From the NCBI GenBank assembly GCA_016297405.1, contig JAEDGP010000040.1, positions 1-17,400 on the forward strand: a stretch of DNA of 17,400 bases, given 5' to 3'. This document shows, piece by piece, positions 1 through 7,502 of this stretch. A program made the translations under genes and the position numbers. The notes beneath the pieces are model-generated. The model worked only from the letters and a program-made list of their open reading frames with translations, did not search any database and was not told the DNA's origin. This DNA comes from Treponema sp. GTDB taxonomy: Bacteria > Spirochaetota > Spirochaetia > Treponematales > Treponemataceae. Each line of letters opens with the position of its first letter. Position 1 is the first letter of the stretch.

Positions 1-157
1 AAATGCACCTCCTAAAATTGAACTTTATTTGTCCAACTTTAGGGGTGCACTTCACCACGTCTAAAACAAATAACAGAAAACAATACAGATTTGTAGTTAC
101 TGTCCACCAGACGTACAGGATAGCCTTTATTTTGCTTTTACAGCAAGAAAATTACAA
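1..157. other. Intergenic region downstream of ffh
   Basis: No convincing gene lies here; the only open frame is short, has no ribosome site and runs over the end of ffh antisense. The region holds the palindromic repeat at 5-48 and, at 118-128, the motif GGATAGCCTTT. That motif resembles the right arm (GGGCAGCCTTT, 13437-13447) of the inverted repeat enclosing the second repeat copy. A matching left arm, if it exists, would lie before base 1. A weak hairpin just after the ffh stop (TTGCT/AGCAA, about 139-151) has no T-run and I do not call it a terminator. Confidence 0.6.
5..48 (-). repeat. Palindromic intergenic repeat, copy 1
   Basis: This is an imperfect inverted repeat whose arms begin GCACC and end GGTGC, with about 17 paired positions, one bulge and a short A/T loop. 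On the plus strand two positions would be A-C mismatches; on the minus strand the same positions become G-U pairs, so the hairpin is best formed in minus-strand RNA, the sense of ffh. A second copy at 13377-13419 shares both arms and the following CTTC, in the same orientation. The arms look to me like transposon-type terminal inverted repeats placed back to back, as in a MITE or REP-like element, but no transposase is present. That identification is inference. Confidence 0.7.
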
Positions 158-1525
158 TCAGCGCAACCCACCAAGCTTGCTTGCCAAAGCCTGAAGATCG
201 CCGCCGCCAAGCTGACTCATAAGTTTTCCCTGCAACCCTTTATTTCTGGAAATCTTTTTCATTGCAAGCTTAGTCTTTTCAAACTGCTTAATAAGTTTAT
301 TCACATCCTGAACACTTGTACCAGAACCTTGCGCAATACGTTTGCGGCGGCTTGGCCCGATAATTAAATGGTTAGCCCTTTCCTTTTTAGTCATAGACTG
401 AATGATAGCTTCATTTTTTTTCATAGAAGACATATCTGGCATCTGACCGCCCATAGCGCTGGCTCCAGGAATCATCTGCAAAAGAGATTCCATAGATCCC
501 ATTTTTTTAACCTGCTGAAACTGGGCAAGCATATCTTCCAACGTAAACTCGTTACGAGCCATACGCTTTTGCAGACGTTCAGCCTCTTCTTGATCCACAG
601 TTTCCTGAGCTTTTTCAACAAGGGAAACAACATCGCCCATGCCAAGAATGCGGCTAGCAATACGATCCGGATGGAAAACTTCAAAATCTTCAGTTTTTTC
701 GCCAGTACCAATGAACAAAATTGGCTTTCCGGTAATGGTCTTAAGAGATAAAGCTGCACCACCACGGGCATCAGAGTCAAATTTTGTAAGAATAATGCCT
801 GTTAAACCAAGCTGTTCATCAAAGGATTTAGCAATTTCAACAGCATTCTGACCAGTCATGGAATCAGCAACAAGAACAACTTCATCTGGAGTAACATTCT
901 TCTTGATCTTCACAAGTTCAGCCATCATTTCTTCATCAATCTGAAGACGTCCGGCTGTATCGATAATCAAAGTATCATACTGGTTCTTCTTTGCAAACTT
1001 ATACGCTTCTTCGGCATTCTTTACAGCATCTTTGGAGTTTTCCTTAAATACAGGTACTCCAATTTTTTCACCAAGAACAGAAAGCTGTTCAACCGCAGCC
1101 GGACGCACAAGGTCACAAGCCGCAAGAATTGGACGACGACCATCCTTCTTCAGCTTAGCCGCAAGTTTATGAGCAGCAGTTGTTTTACCAGCACCCTGCA
1201 AACCAAGCAAAAGAATTACGCTAGTCGTGTCAGGCCCTTTAAGATGAAGAGCATCTTTTTCATCCCCAAGCAAAGCAACGATCTTATCATGTATGATTTT
1301 TACGAACTGCTGCCCAGGATTTACGGCCCTCAGAACCTTTTCGCCCTTAGCTTCTTCAATTGTGCTGTTTACAAACCTTCGAACAACACGAAGATTAACA
1401 TCGGCTTCAAGCAAAGCCATCTTAATCTGTTCAACTGTATCTTCAATATTTTTTTCAGTAATCTTTGAATTGCCGCTGATAGAACGAACAATATTACTGA
1501 AGGTTCCTGTCAATTTTTCAAGCAT
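158..1525 (-). CDS. ffh: Signal recognition particle protein Ffh (SRP54 GTPase)
   Basis: Ffh binds the signal sequences of nascent membrane proteins together with 4.5S RNA and delivers ribosomes to the receptor FtsY through mutual GTP hydrolysis. The 455-residue length is normal for the family. An N-terminal helical bundle (about 1-90) precedes the G domain with P-loop GLQGAGKT (108-115), DTAG (189-192) and TKFD (247-250). The methionine-rich M domain starts near 325 and contains the RNA-binding stretch SRRKRIAQGSG (392-402). The ATG overlaps the end of gpsA by 8 bases, so translation is probably coupled to gpsA; only a weak GGA-type ribosome site is seen. It is the last gene of the ndk-gpsA-ffh run visible here. 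Identity is certain from the motifs. Confidence 0.97.
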   Translation of the reverse strand: MLEKLTGTFSNIVRSISGNSKITEKNIEDTVEQIKMALLEADVNLRVVRRFVNSTIEEAKGEKVLRAVNPGQQFVKIIHDKIVALLGDEKDALHLKGPDTTSVILLLGLQGAGKTTAAHKLAAKLKKDGRRPILAACDLVRPAAVEQLSVLGEKIGVPVFKENSKDAVKNAEEAYKFAKKNQYDTLIIDTAGRLQIDEEMMAELVKIKKNVTPDEVVLVADSMTGQNAVEIAKSFDEQLGLTGIILTKFDSDARGGAALSLKTITGKPILFIGTGEKTEDFEVFHPDRIASRILGMGDVVSLVEKAQETVDQEEAERLQKRMARNEFTLEDMLAQFQQVKKMGSMESLLQMIPGASAMGGQMPDMSSMKKNEAIIQSMTKKERANHLIIGPSRRKRIAQGSGTSVQDVNKLIKQFEKTKLAMKKISRNKGLQGKLMSQLGGGDLQALASKLGGLR

Positions 1526-2585
1526 TTATACTTTTTCCAAAATTAATGATTTCATCAAGGAAGTCCATAGGACGAATTTCCTTATTCAAAATACGATAAA
1601 GTCCGTCAGAAATAGGAAGCTTAATTCCTTTCTGTTCGCAAATTTCATGAATATATTTGCACGCAACGGCACCTTCTGGCAAATAGCCGATTTTTGAGAT
1701 ATTTGCAATCAAGTCATCAAGATTCTTGAAATTGGAAAGGATATCTGTATTGATGATATCCTTTCCAAATCGACGATTGCGGCCAAAACGACTCTTACAA
1801 GTAACATCAAGGTCACCAACACCTGCAATTGAAGTAAAGGTTTCCGAATGAGTTGCTCCCATCGCCTTACCCAATTCCTGAATTTCATTCAAGCCGGCAG
1901 CCATCAAAAGACTTTCTGAATTGTCGCCAAAAGTCTGAGAATGCTCACTTACTGCATCAAGTGCACCATAAACAACCGCAATTACATTCTTTGCGGCAGA
2001 GCAAATCTGAACCCCAACAACATCAAAGCTTGAAAAAGCCACAATACCAGGCACGCGCAAAAGTTCACGAACTTTGATTGAATTCTTTGCATTTTCGCTG
2101 GCTGCAATAAGACCAGTGAGCTTACCTTCAGCCACTTCTTCAGCATGACTTGGACCGGCTACATAAACAGTTTTTCCTTTATAGATACCAGGAAGAACAT
2201 TTTCGATTGTTTCAAGAACAAGCTTTGGACCGCCTTTAGAAGGAACAAAGCCCTTTGTCAAAGCACAAATTACAGATTCACCCTCTGCAATATTAGGCAC
2301 ACTTGTGATCTTTCTGATGGTGCTTGCAAGAAACAAAGAAGGTGATGCAATGATAATAAAATCCTTATCAGTTGCAACTTCAACGATATCATTCGAAACA
2401 GTCAGATTAGGCGAAAGCTTATAACCTGGCAAATATCTTTTATTTTCATGTTCATTGTTTACAGACTCTTTTACTTCAGGTTCCAAAGCCCACATTGAAA
2501 CTTTATGGCCACCACGAGCAAGAGCCTGAGCAAGACCAGTACCCCAGGCACCACCGCCAAGCACACCAACAGTCTTAGATTCCAT
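1518..2585 (-). CDS. gpsA: Glycerol-3-phosphate dehydrogenase [NAD(P)+]
   Basis: GpsA reduces dihydroxyacetone phosphate to sn-glycerol 3-phosphate, the backbone precursor of phospholipids, in the cytoplasm. I start it at the ATG at 2585, giving 355 residues, because the protein then begins MESKTVGVLGGGAWG as in the family and an AAGGTG ribosome site sits 6 bases upstream; the longer frame from 2621 adds 12 basic residues without support. The dinucleotide-binding loop GGGAWG is at 10-15, GPSHAEE at 144-150, the expected catalytic lysine in SAAKN at K199, and the substrate-binding segment GVGDLDVTCKSRFGRNRRFG at 255-274. It lies 50 bases after ndk and overlaps ffh by 8 bases, which suggests one transcript. 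Confidence 0.96.
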   Translation of the reverse strand: MESKTVGVLGGGAWGTGLAQALARGGHKVSMWALEPEVKESVNNEHENKRYLPGYKLSPNLTVSNDIVEVATDKDFIIIASPSLFLASTIRKITSVPNIAEGESVICALTKGFVPSKGGPKLVLETIENVLPGIYKGKTVYVAGPSHAEEVAEGKLTGLIAASENAKNSIKVRELLRVPGIVAFSSFDVVGVQICSAAKNVIAVVYGALDAVSEHSQTFGDNSESLLMAAGLNEIQELGKAMGATHSETFTSIAGVGDLDVTCKSRFGRNRRFGKDIINTDILSNFKNLDDLIANISKIGYLPEGAVACKYIHEICEQKGIKLPISDGLYRILNKEIRPMDFLDEIINFGKSINA

Positions 2586-2635
2586 GACATACACCTTCTT
2601 TATTCTTTTGATATTTTTCAATGAAGTTAGATCAA

Positions 2636-3079
2636 TTAAATCCAGCTGGAAAGATTATCTTCCCAATCAATGATTTCTTCATTTTTGAAGAACAAACCGA
2701 TTTCACGAGCAGCACTTTCATCACTATCAGAAGCATGGATAACATTCATCTGAGTATGAGCGCAGAAATCACCACGAATTGTGCCTGGTTCAGATTCAGA
2801 AGGACTTGTTTTTCCAACAAGCTTACGAACAATCTGAACACAGTTATCACCCTGCCAAACCATTGCAACAACAGGAGCAGAAGTAATATAGCTAGTCAAT
2901 TCACCAAAGAACGGCTTTTCCTTATGCTCCGCATAATGATTAGCTGCAAGTTCAGGAGAAATCAACATCATCTTAAGGCCAACAAGTTTAAGGCCTTTCC
3001 TTTCAAGACGAGAAATAACCTCGCCAACAAGCCTGCGATTCAAAACACCAGGCTTCAACATAGTAAAACATCTTGTCAT
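2636..3079 (-). CDS. ndk: Nucleoside diphosphate kinase
   Basis: Ndk transfers the gamma phosphate from ATP to nucleoside diphosphates through a phosphohistidine. I choose the ATG at 3079, giving 147 residues beginning MTRCFTMLKPG; the frame is open upstream but adds 16 non-conserved residues. The active-site histidine is H115 in NVIHASDS, and RKLVGKT (85-91) and GTIRGDF (99-105) match the nucleotide-binding segments. The usual N-terminal KPDxV is KPGVL here, so the Asp is replaced by Gly; the catalytic residues are intact. No Shine-Dalgarno sequence precedes this ATG, and a near-perfect promoter ends 9 bases before it, so the mRNA may be leaderless. It heads the run to gpsA and ffh. Confidence 0.95.
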   Translation of the reverse strand: MTRCFTMLKPGVLNRRLVGEVISRLERKGLKLVGLKMMLISPELAANHYAEHKEKPFFGELTSYITSAPVVAMVWQGDNCVQIVRKLVGKTSPSESEPGTIRGDFCAHTQMNVIHASDSDESAAREIGLFFKNEEIIDWEDNLSSWI

Positions 3080-3088
3080 AATTATTAA

Positions 3089-3117
3089 ATTATATACGAT
3101 AAAAACTTCTATTTCAA
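3089..3117 (-). promoter_or_regulatory. Sigma-70-type promoter for ndk-gpsA-ffh
   Basis: On the minus strand TTGAAA (3117-3112) is followed after exactly 17 bases by TATAAT (3094-3089), a 5/6 and a 6/6 match to consensus. Only 9 bases separate the -10 box from the ndk ATG, so initiation is expected about 2-4 bases before the start codon. The promoter directly follows the T-rich tail of the ispH terminator. Confidence 0.75.
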
Positions 3118-3147
3118 CAAAAAACAAAGAGCGCCAAACAGGTGGCG
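3118..3147 (-). terminator. Putative ispH terminator
   Basis: In the minus sense a CGCCA/TGGCG stem (3147-3143 with 3136-3132, six-base loop) is followed by a T-rich tract with six consecutive T (3124-3119). The stem is short but GC-only apart from one pair and the tail is adequate. It forms the downstream edge of the larger structured element at 3131-3241. Confidence 0.5.
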
Positions 3148-3241
3148 AAAGGCGCCTTCCAAAGCCCGCCTAAGGCTCGGTGCGGGCACAAAATTGCGCC
3201 TGCACTTTTTTGCTTCGCAAAAAACTCTTCCACGCTTGGCG
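3131..3241. repeat. GC-rich structured intergenic element between ispH and ndk
   Basis: About 110 bases are markedly richer in G+C than the flanking genes and carry nested inverted repeats: CGCCAA (3132-3137) with TTGGCG (3236-3241) at the two edges; CGCCA/TGGCG (3132-3136, 3143-3147); GGCGC/GCGCC (3151-3155, 3196-3200) enclosing GCCCGC/GCGGGC (3164-3169, 3182-3187); and an A/T-rich hairpin with GC/GC closing a TTC loop (3206-3224). The open frame crossing it (from 3142) runs antisense into ispH and has no ribosome site, so I regard the element as non-coding. It may be a mobile REP/MITE-like sequence that also supplies a terminator; I cannot confirm other copies from this window. Confidence 0.5.
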
Positions 3242-3245
3242 ACAT

Positions 3246-4094
3246 CTATTTCCCAAAAAGCCTTGCCTTTACCCCATCAATAACCACATCAGGCGTAGAT
3301 GCTCCGGCTGTAATCCCAATCCTTTCAAGAGTTAAAAAATCGTCAGTAATTTGGCCCGCATTTTCAATGAGTAAAACTTTGGAACAATATTTGCATGCAA
3401 TCTGATAAAGCCGCCTGGTATTTGCAGAATTTTTTCCGCCAACAACAAGCACCCCATCAACAGACGGACAAAGCTCCACCAACGCATCCTGTCTTTCCTT
3501 CGTTGCAGAGCAAATAGTATTCATCACTTTAAATTCACTGAATTTATGCTGAAATTCCTTCCCAATACACTCAAATTCAACAGGACTAAAAGTCGTCTGA
3601 CTAAGCAAAAAAGCCTTACTCTTTCCATCAAAATTGTCCGCAAGTCTTTTGGCTTCATCACTGTTCTGAACAAGATAAAAATCTTTACCAGCATAACCTG
3701 CTATTCCAATAACTTCCCCATGATTTTTATCTCCAGCCAAAATAACCGTATATCCTAGTTCAGAATACTTTTGCACATTTCGCTGACTTGCAACAACTCT
3801 TGGGCAGGTTGCATCAATCACATTGCAATTTCGGTTCTTTAATGCATCCAGAACTTCAGGAGGAACACCATGAGCACGAATTATAACAGTGCTGTTCTCT
3901 TTCAATGAATCAATTTGGGATTCTTCAATAATTCCAAGCCCTTTTGATGACAGTAAATCAAGCACAGTTTGATTATGGATTAAAGGCCCTAAAGAATAAA
4001 CATTTTCATTTTCCTCAAGAGCTTTCAGAGCTGCATCAACAGCACGCCGAACGCCCATACAATACCCCATAACTTTTGCACTTAACACAGTCAT
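3246..4094 (-). CDS. ispH: 4-hydroxy-3-methylbut-2-enyl diphosphate reductase
   Basis: IspH (LytB) carries out the last step of the MEP isoprenoid pathway, reducing HMBPP to IPP and DMAPP with a [4Fe-4S] cluster. The three cluster cysteines are visible at C12 (MGYCMGV), C97 (ATCP) and C195 (TICSAT). Substrate-pocket residues are also in place: H40 (LIHNQ), H75 (RAHGV), H125 and E127 (HGEV), T167-T168 (SQTTFS), S223/N225 (NSANT) and the C-terminal GASTPD (264-269). At 282 residues it has the compact single-domain length, with no ribosomal S1 fusion. The ATG at 4094 places C12 as expected. No Shine-Dalgarno precedes it, and a plausible -10 box ends 6 bases upstream, so it may be translated from a leaderless message. 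Confidence 0.96.
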   Translation of the reverse strand: MTVLSAKVMGYCMGVRRAVDAALKALEENENVYSLGPLIHNQTVLDLLSSKGLGIIEESQIDSLKENSTVIIRAHGVPPEVLDALKNRNCNVIDATCPRVVASQRNVQKYSELGYTVILAGDKNHGEVIGIAGYAGKDFYLVQNSDEAKRLADNFDGKSKAFLLSQTTFSPVEFECIGKEFQHKFSEFKVMNTICSATKERQDALVELCPSVDGVLVVGGKNSANTRRLYQIACKYCSKVLLIENAGQITDDFLTLERIGITAGASTPDVVIDGVKARLFGK

Positions 4095-4100
4095 AACAAT

Positions 4101-4128
4101 ACTCTAGCACAAAAAAAAAGACTGTCCA
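4101..4128 (-). promoter_or_regulatory. Candidate ispH promoter overlapping the secF terminator
   Basis: On the minus strand TGGACA (4128-4123, 5/6 to the -35 consensus) is followed after 16 bases by TAGAGT (4106-4101, 4/6). The -35 lies inside the 3' arm of the secF terminator and the spacer contains its T-tract. The -10 ends 6 bases before the ispH ATG, which would put initiation at or next to the start codon. Some separate start is needed, because the strong terminator leaves only 16 bases before ispH. The match is moderate. Confidence 0.45.
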
Positions 4129-4156
4129 ATACGATTCCCATTGGACAGTCTTTTTT
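4111..4156 (-). terminator. Strong intrinsic terminator of yajC-secD-secF
   Basis: A perfect 11-bp stem (4120-4130 with 4140-4150, arm GACTGTCCAAT) around a 9-base loop is extended by six A-T pairs. In the minus sense it is followed by nine T. It is symmetric enough to act in both directions, but lies 28 bases downstream of the secF stop and so serves secF. A second small hairpin (ATTGGC/GCCAAT, 4159-4175) sits between the secF stop and this stem. Confidence 0.92.
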
Positions 4157-4183
4157 ATATTGGCACAATGCCAATTCAATGAA

Positions 4184-5206
4184 TTACACTACAACACCGG
4201 AATCCATCTGAAGTACGCCTTTATCACCTTTGTTAGAATGATGGATACCATATTCTGGCTTCCAGTTCTTTCTGCAAAGGGAGATAAAACCACTTGAAAT
4301 GAACAACGAAGAATAACAACCACTCAAAAGACCAACCATTAAGGCGATTGAAAAATCCTTGATTGAAACAACACTTGTTGAAGCAGAAGGATTTGTTCCG
4401 ATGTAGATTGAGAAAATAATGAACAATGGAAGAATTGCAACCAATGTTGTTAAAGTTGTAATGATAGATCTTCCCAAAGACTCTGAAAGAGACTTATCCA
4501 GAATGTCATTGAACTTTGTAAATTTTCCAAGCTTGATGTTTTGGCGAACACGGTCAAGAATAACAACTGTATCGTTGATTGAGTAACCGATAATCGTAAG
4601 GACAGCAGCAAGAACAGTTGTGTTGAAGCTCAAGTTCATGAACTTTCCAGCCCAAATGATAAATGTAAACATGAATGCAGCATCATGGAGCAACGCAACT
4701 ATAGAACCTAAGGCAAAATCCCAATGAAAGCGAATTGTTGCATAAATCCAAATGAGCACAACAGTTACAAGAAGAAGCAAAACCGATTTCTTAGCAAGAG
4801 AATCAGAGAAACTCTTGCTGATATAATTTGTTGAAACAACAGTAACCTTATCTGCACCATACTTATCTTTCAAAGCCTGAACAACAACGGTTTCTGACTT
4901 TGCTTCATTTTCATCTGCACTCTGACCATCTGAACCGACAACAGGAACACTTAACTGAAAGCTTTTTCCGTCTTCACCTGTCTTTTTTACATCAACACCA
5001 GAAATGCCACTAAGAGAAACGCGAACATCTTCAACAGAAATGTTATCAGCATCAATCTTTACGGATTCAATAAGTCCAGGTGCAAAATCACCGCCAAAAT
5101 TGATACCAACAGTAAAGAATCCAACTACACCCAAAGCAATGACTGCAATGCTGACAATTGCTGCTGGCAAGAAACCCTTGCTGAAATTAATTGTTTTTCT
5201 AATCAT
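4184..5206 (-). CDS. secF: Protein translocase subunit SecF
   Basis: SecF pairs with SecD in the inner membrane and uses an ion gradient to help pull proteins through SecYEG. The 340 residues show a first membrane helix (about 12-33), the family signature region INFGGDFAPG (35-44, a variant of the usual GxDFxGG), a periplasmic domain with a hydrophilic insertion (about 90-110), then five membrane segments from about 141. The conserved helix 4 motif IGYSINDTVVILDRVR is at 206-221. Its ATG overlaps the secD stop as TAATG, and the GGAGG near the secD end (about 9 bases upstream) is its ribosome site, so SecD and SecF translation is coupled. The hydrophilic C-terminal tail (about 312-340) has no recognised motif. 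Confidence 0.96.
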   Translation of the reverse strand: MIRKTINFSKGFLPAAIVSIAVIALGVVGFFTVGINFGGDFAPGLIESVKIDADNISVEDVRVSLSGISGVDVKKTGEDGKSFQLSVPVVGSDGQSADENEAKSETVVVQALKDKYGADKVTVVSTNYISKSFSDSLAKKSVLLLLVTVVLIWIYATIRFHWDFALGSIVALLHDAAFMFTFIIWAGKFMNLSFNTTVLAAVLTIIGYSINDTVVILDRVRQNIKLGKFTKFNDILDKSLSESLGRSIITTLTTLVAILPLFIIFSIYIGTNPSASTSVVSIKDFSIALMVGLLSGCYSSLFISSGFISLCRKNWKPEYGIHHSNKGDKGVLQMDSGVVV

Positions 5207-7080
5207 TATTTAACCCTCCAGCTGATGCTTACATTTTTGTGATGTATTACTTCAGTATTGAAGTCAAACATCAATCTGGATACGAACAAAGCAGTGAACA
5301 CAGAAGAAACTACACCAACAGCAAGGCTGATTGCGAATCCCTGAATTGCACCTGTTCCAAGCTGAGAAAGGAAGATAGCTGCGATGAATGTTGTGATGTT
5401 AGAGTCCATAATAGCCCAGAAAGCATTGTCAAAACCTGCAGCAATTGCAGCAGCGCGACTCTTTCCAAGATAAAGCTCTTCCTTAATGCGTTCAAAGATA
5501 ACTACGTTTGCATCTACCGCCATACCGATTGTAAGAATCATACCAGCAATTGATGAAAGTGAAAGTGTAAGATTGAAAGCCGAAAGAACACTGAACATGA
5601 TATAAAGGTTCAAAACCTGTGCAACAACCGCATTGAAACCAGCACCCTTATAATAAACAAGCATAAATACCATTACGGCAAAAAGACCAAAAATAATTGC
5701 CTGCAAACCAAGCTTCTTTGCATCATCAGCAAGACTTGCTGAAATCTTTTCCTGACTTTCAATTTCAAGAGGAACATTGAGCCATGCAGACTGAAGAACC
5801 TTCTGCATAACAAGACAGTCATCATAAGAAAAACCTGTAACACGAACGTTATTTTCAATTTCCGAGTTGATATTTGCAACAAACTTGATGCGTCCATCAC
5901 TTACAAGAGCCATTGGTTCATTTATGTGTGCACCGGTAAACGCCTTAAAAATCTTTCCACCATCAGAATCCAAGGTGAAGTCTACAGTTGGCTGACCAGT
6001 CATATCGGCAGCACCGATTTTTGCACCTGTTATGTAATTACCTTCAAGGGCAGGCTTTGATTCAACAACAAAATATGGGCAGCCAATATATTTACCGTCC
6101 TTGATGCGTTCTTCGCGAACATCAATTCCGTATGCATCCTTTACATAATGACCAAGAAGCTCGTGACCTTCTGGAATAAGAGCTTTAGCAGCTTCAACAA
6201 GGTTGCCATCTGCATCAAAAGTTCCGCTATCAAATCCATGAGTATCATAATAGTTCATGAATTTTGTAGTAGCTTCATTGTTTACAAGACGGAAGTTCAA
6301 CATACCCTTACCGAGAATTACTGCGCGAACATCATTTGCTGCTTCTTCACCAGGAACTTCCATATAGATGCGATCATCACCCATCTGACGTACTACAGGC
6401 TCAGAAAGACCAAAGCGGTCAATGCCATTCTTTAGATTATCAAGAACCTGTTCCATTGCATTCTTTCTGAATGTTGAAGAATCAATTTTATTGTCGCCAA
6501 CATTGAATTCAGATTCAGCTGCATCAAGATCTGCTTTGATGATGATATTTGTTCCACCGGCAAGATCAAGACCAAGCTTTACGGAATTCTGATTGTTCTT
6601 TTTTGCATCAAGATAAAGCTTACGATAACCAGCTTCCTTTTCGCTTACAAGAACTGCGCGATAATCGTTCATATCCTTAACAAGAAGATCCTTACCATCT
6701 GTCTTTGGATACACAGAAAGAATTGCCTTCACATTCATATCTGAAGGAACAGATTTTCCTGAATTTGAATATCTTTTTGCTGCAACTTCTTTTACCCAAG
6801 AAAGATCTGCATCTACTTCTTCAACAGAAACATCTTTGTTCTTGCTATAAGCGTCAATAAGTTTATCTACAGAAGCTGCAAAATCTTCTGTCTTAATGAT
6901 TTCAGCTACATCTTCACGTGCGTTTTTCTGAGCTGTATCGCGAATGTTTTCCAATGATTTCACAGCATTGTCTTTTACATTTGCAGGTGTAAATCCATAC
7001 CACTTAATAGATGGAAGAAGGAAAACAAAGCACAATGCAAGAACAGCAAGAAGAATGACAAAACGAGTGCGTTTATTCAT
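5206..7080 (-). CDS. secD: Protein translocase subunit SecD
   Basis: SecD is the large partner of SecF in the RND-type accessory Sec complex. After a membrane anchor (about 7-25) comes a hydrophilic, Lys/Asp/Glu-rich stretch of roughly 140 residues before the family signature LGLDLAGGT (169-177); in Escherichia coli SecD this signature lies near residue 55, so about 110 residues are additional. The periplasmic P1 domain follows, then the membrane bundle from about 458 with the signature DANVVIFERIKEE (523-535). Length is 624. CGGAGT is the ribosome site, about 10 bases before the ATG, and the gene begins 15 bases after yajC. The N-terminal extra region may be a lineage feature. Confidence 0.96.
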   Translation of the reverse strand: MNKRTRFVILLAVLALCFVFLLPSIKWYGFTPANVKDNAVKSLENIRDTAQKNAREDVAEIIKTEDFAASVDKLIDAYSKNKDVSVEEVDADLSWVKEVAAKRYSNSGKSVPSDMNVKAILSVYPKTDGKDLLVKDMNDYRAVLVSEKEAGYRKLYLDAKKNNQNSVKLGLDLAGGTNIIIKADLDAAESEFNVGDNKIDSSTFRKNAMEQVLDNLKNGIDRFGLSEPVVRQMGDDRIYMEVPGEEAANDVRAVILGKGMLNFRLVNNEATTKFMNYYDTHGFDSGTFDADGNLVEAAKALIPEGHELLGHYVKDAYGIDVREERIKDGKYIGCPYFVVESKPALEGNYITGAKIGAADMTGQPTVDFTLDSDGGKIFKAFTGAHINEPMALVSDGRIKFVANINSEIENNVRVTGFSYDDCLVMQKVLQSAWLNVPLEIESQEKISASLADDAKKLGLQAIIFGLFAVMVFMLVYYKGAGFNAVVAQVLNLYIMFSVLSAFNLTLSLSSIAGMILTIGMAVDANVVIFERIKEELYLGKSRAAAIAAGFDNAFWAIMDSNITTFIAAIFLSQLGTGAIQGFAISLAVGVVSSVFTALFVSRLMFDFNTEVIHHKNVSISWRVK

Positions 7081-7095
7081 CTTTTTTAACTCCGT

Positions 7096-7455
7096 TTATT
7101 TTTTTTCCTCAGCAGATTCTGCTGAAATATCTTTTTTAGCTTCGTTTGAAGCATTATTTTCTACGTTGGCAATCGCAGAACGAGAGAATTCAATCTTGCA
7201 GTTATCGTCTACCTTCACAACAACTGTCTTTTCTTTTGTTGAAGAAACAACGCCATGAATGCCACCAATTGTAACAACCTTATCACCCTTTTTAAGAGCT
7301 GCAATCATTTCTTCAGTCTTTTTTCTCTGTTTGTTCTGAGGTCGAATAAGGAAGAAATAAAAAATGAAAATGATGAGGATAAATGGAACAATCTGCATGA
7401 GCATTGCCATTGTGCCCGACTGGCTTTCACCCTCGAGAAATGAAATAAATGACAT
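7096..7455 (-). CDS. yajC: Preprotein translocase accessory subunit YajC
   Basis: YajC is a small single-span inner-membrane protein that associates with SecDF. The 119 residues contain one strong hydrophobic helix (about 17-41) ending in the family hallmark FFLIRPQNKQRKK, followed by the conserved cytoplasmic block LKKGDKVVTIGGIHGVV. The C-terminus is Ala/Glu/Lys-rich and not conserved. The ribosome site AAAGGA lies 7 bases before the ATG. It is the first gene of yajC-secD-secF, the usual order for this cluster, and has its own promoter at 7503-7532. Confidence 0.95.
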   Translation of the reverse strand: MSFISFLEGESQSGTMAMLMQIVPFILIIFIFYFFLIRPQNKQRKKTEEMIAALKKGDKVVTIGGIHGVVSSTKEKTVVVKVDDNCKIEFSRSAIANVENNASNEAKKDISAESAEEKK

Positions 7456-7502
7456 AAAAAAATCCTTTACTTATTAAATTGCCGACAAAAATCGGTTCTA
7501 AT

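Noticed and set aside
136..152. Hairpin just after the ffh stop as an ffh terminator
   Set aside because: Five-base-pair A/T-leaning stem without a following T-run in the minus sense.
2583..2621. Longer gpsA start at 2621
   Set aside because: It adds 12 basic, non-conserved residues; the ATG at 2585 has a ribosome site and matches the family N-terminus.
3080..3127. Longer ndk start at 3127
   Set aside because: The added 16 residues are not conserved and lie over a near-consensus promoter; the family N-terminus begins at 3079.
3206..3224. A/T-rich hairpin with TTC loop as an intrinsic terminator
   Set aside because: The stem holds only two G-C pairs and no separate T-tail follows it; the better terminator signal is at 3118-3147.
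3142..3405. Plus-strand open frame of 87 codons across the structured element into ispH
   Set aside because: Antisense to ispH for half its length, no ribosome site, and composition fits the repeat element rather than a protein.
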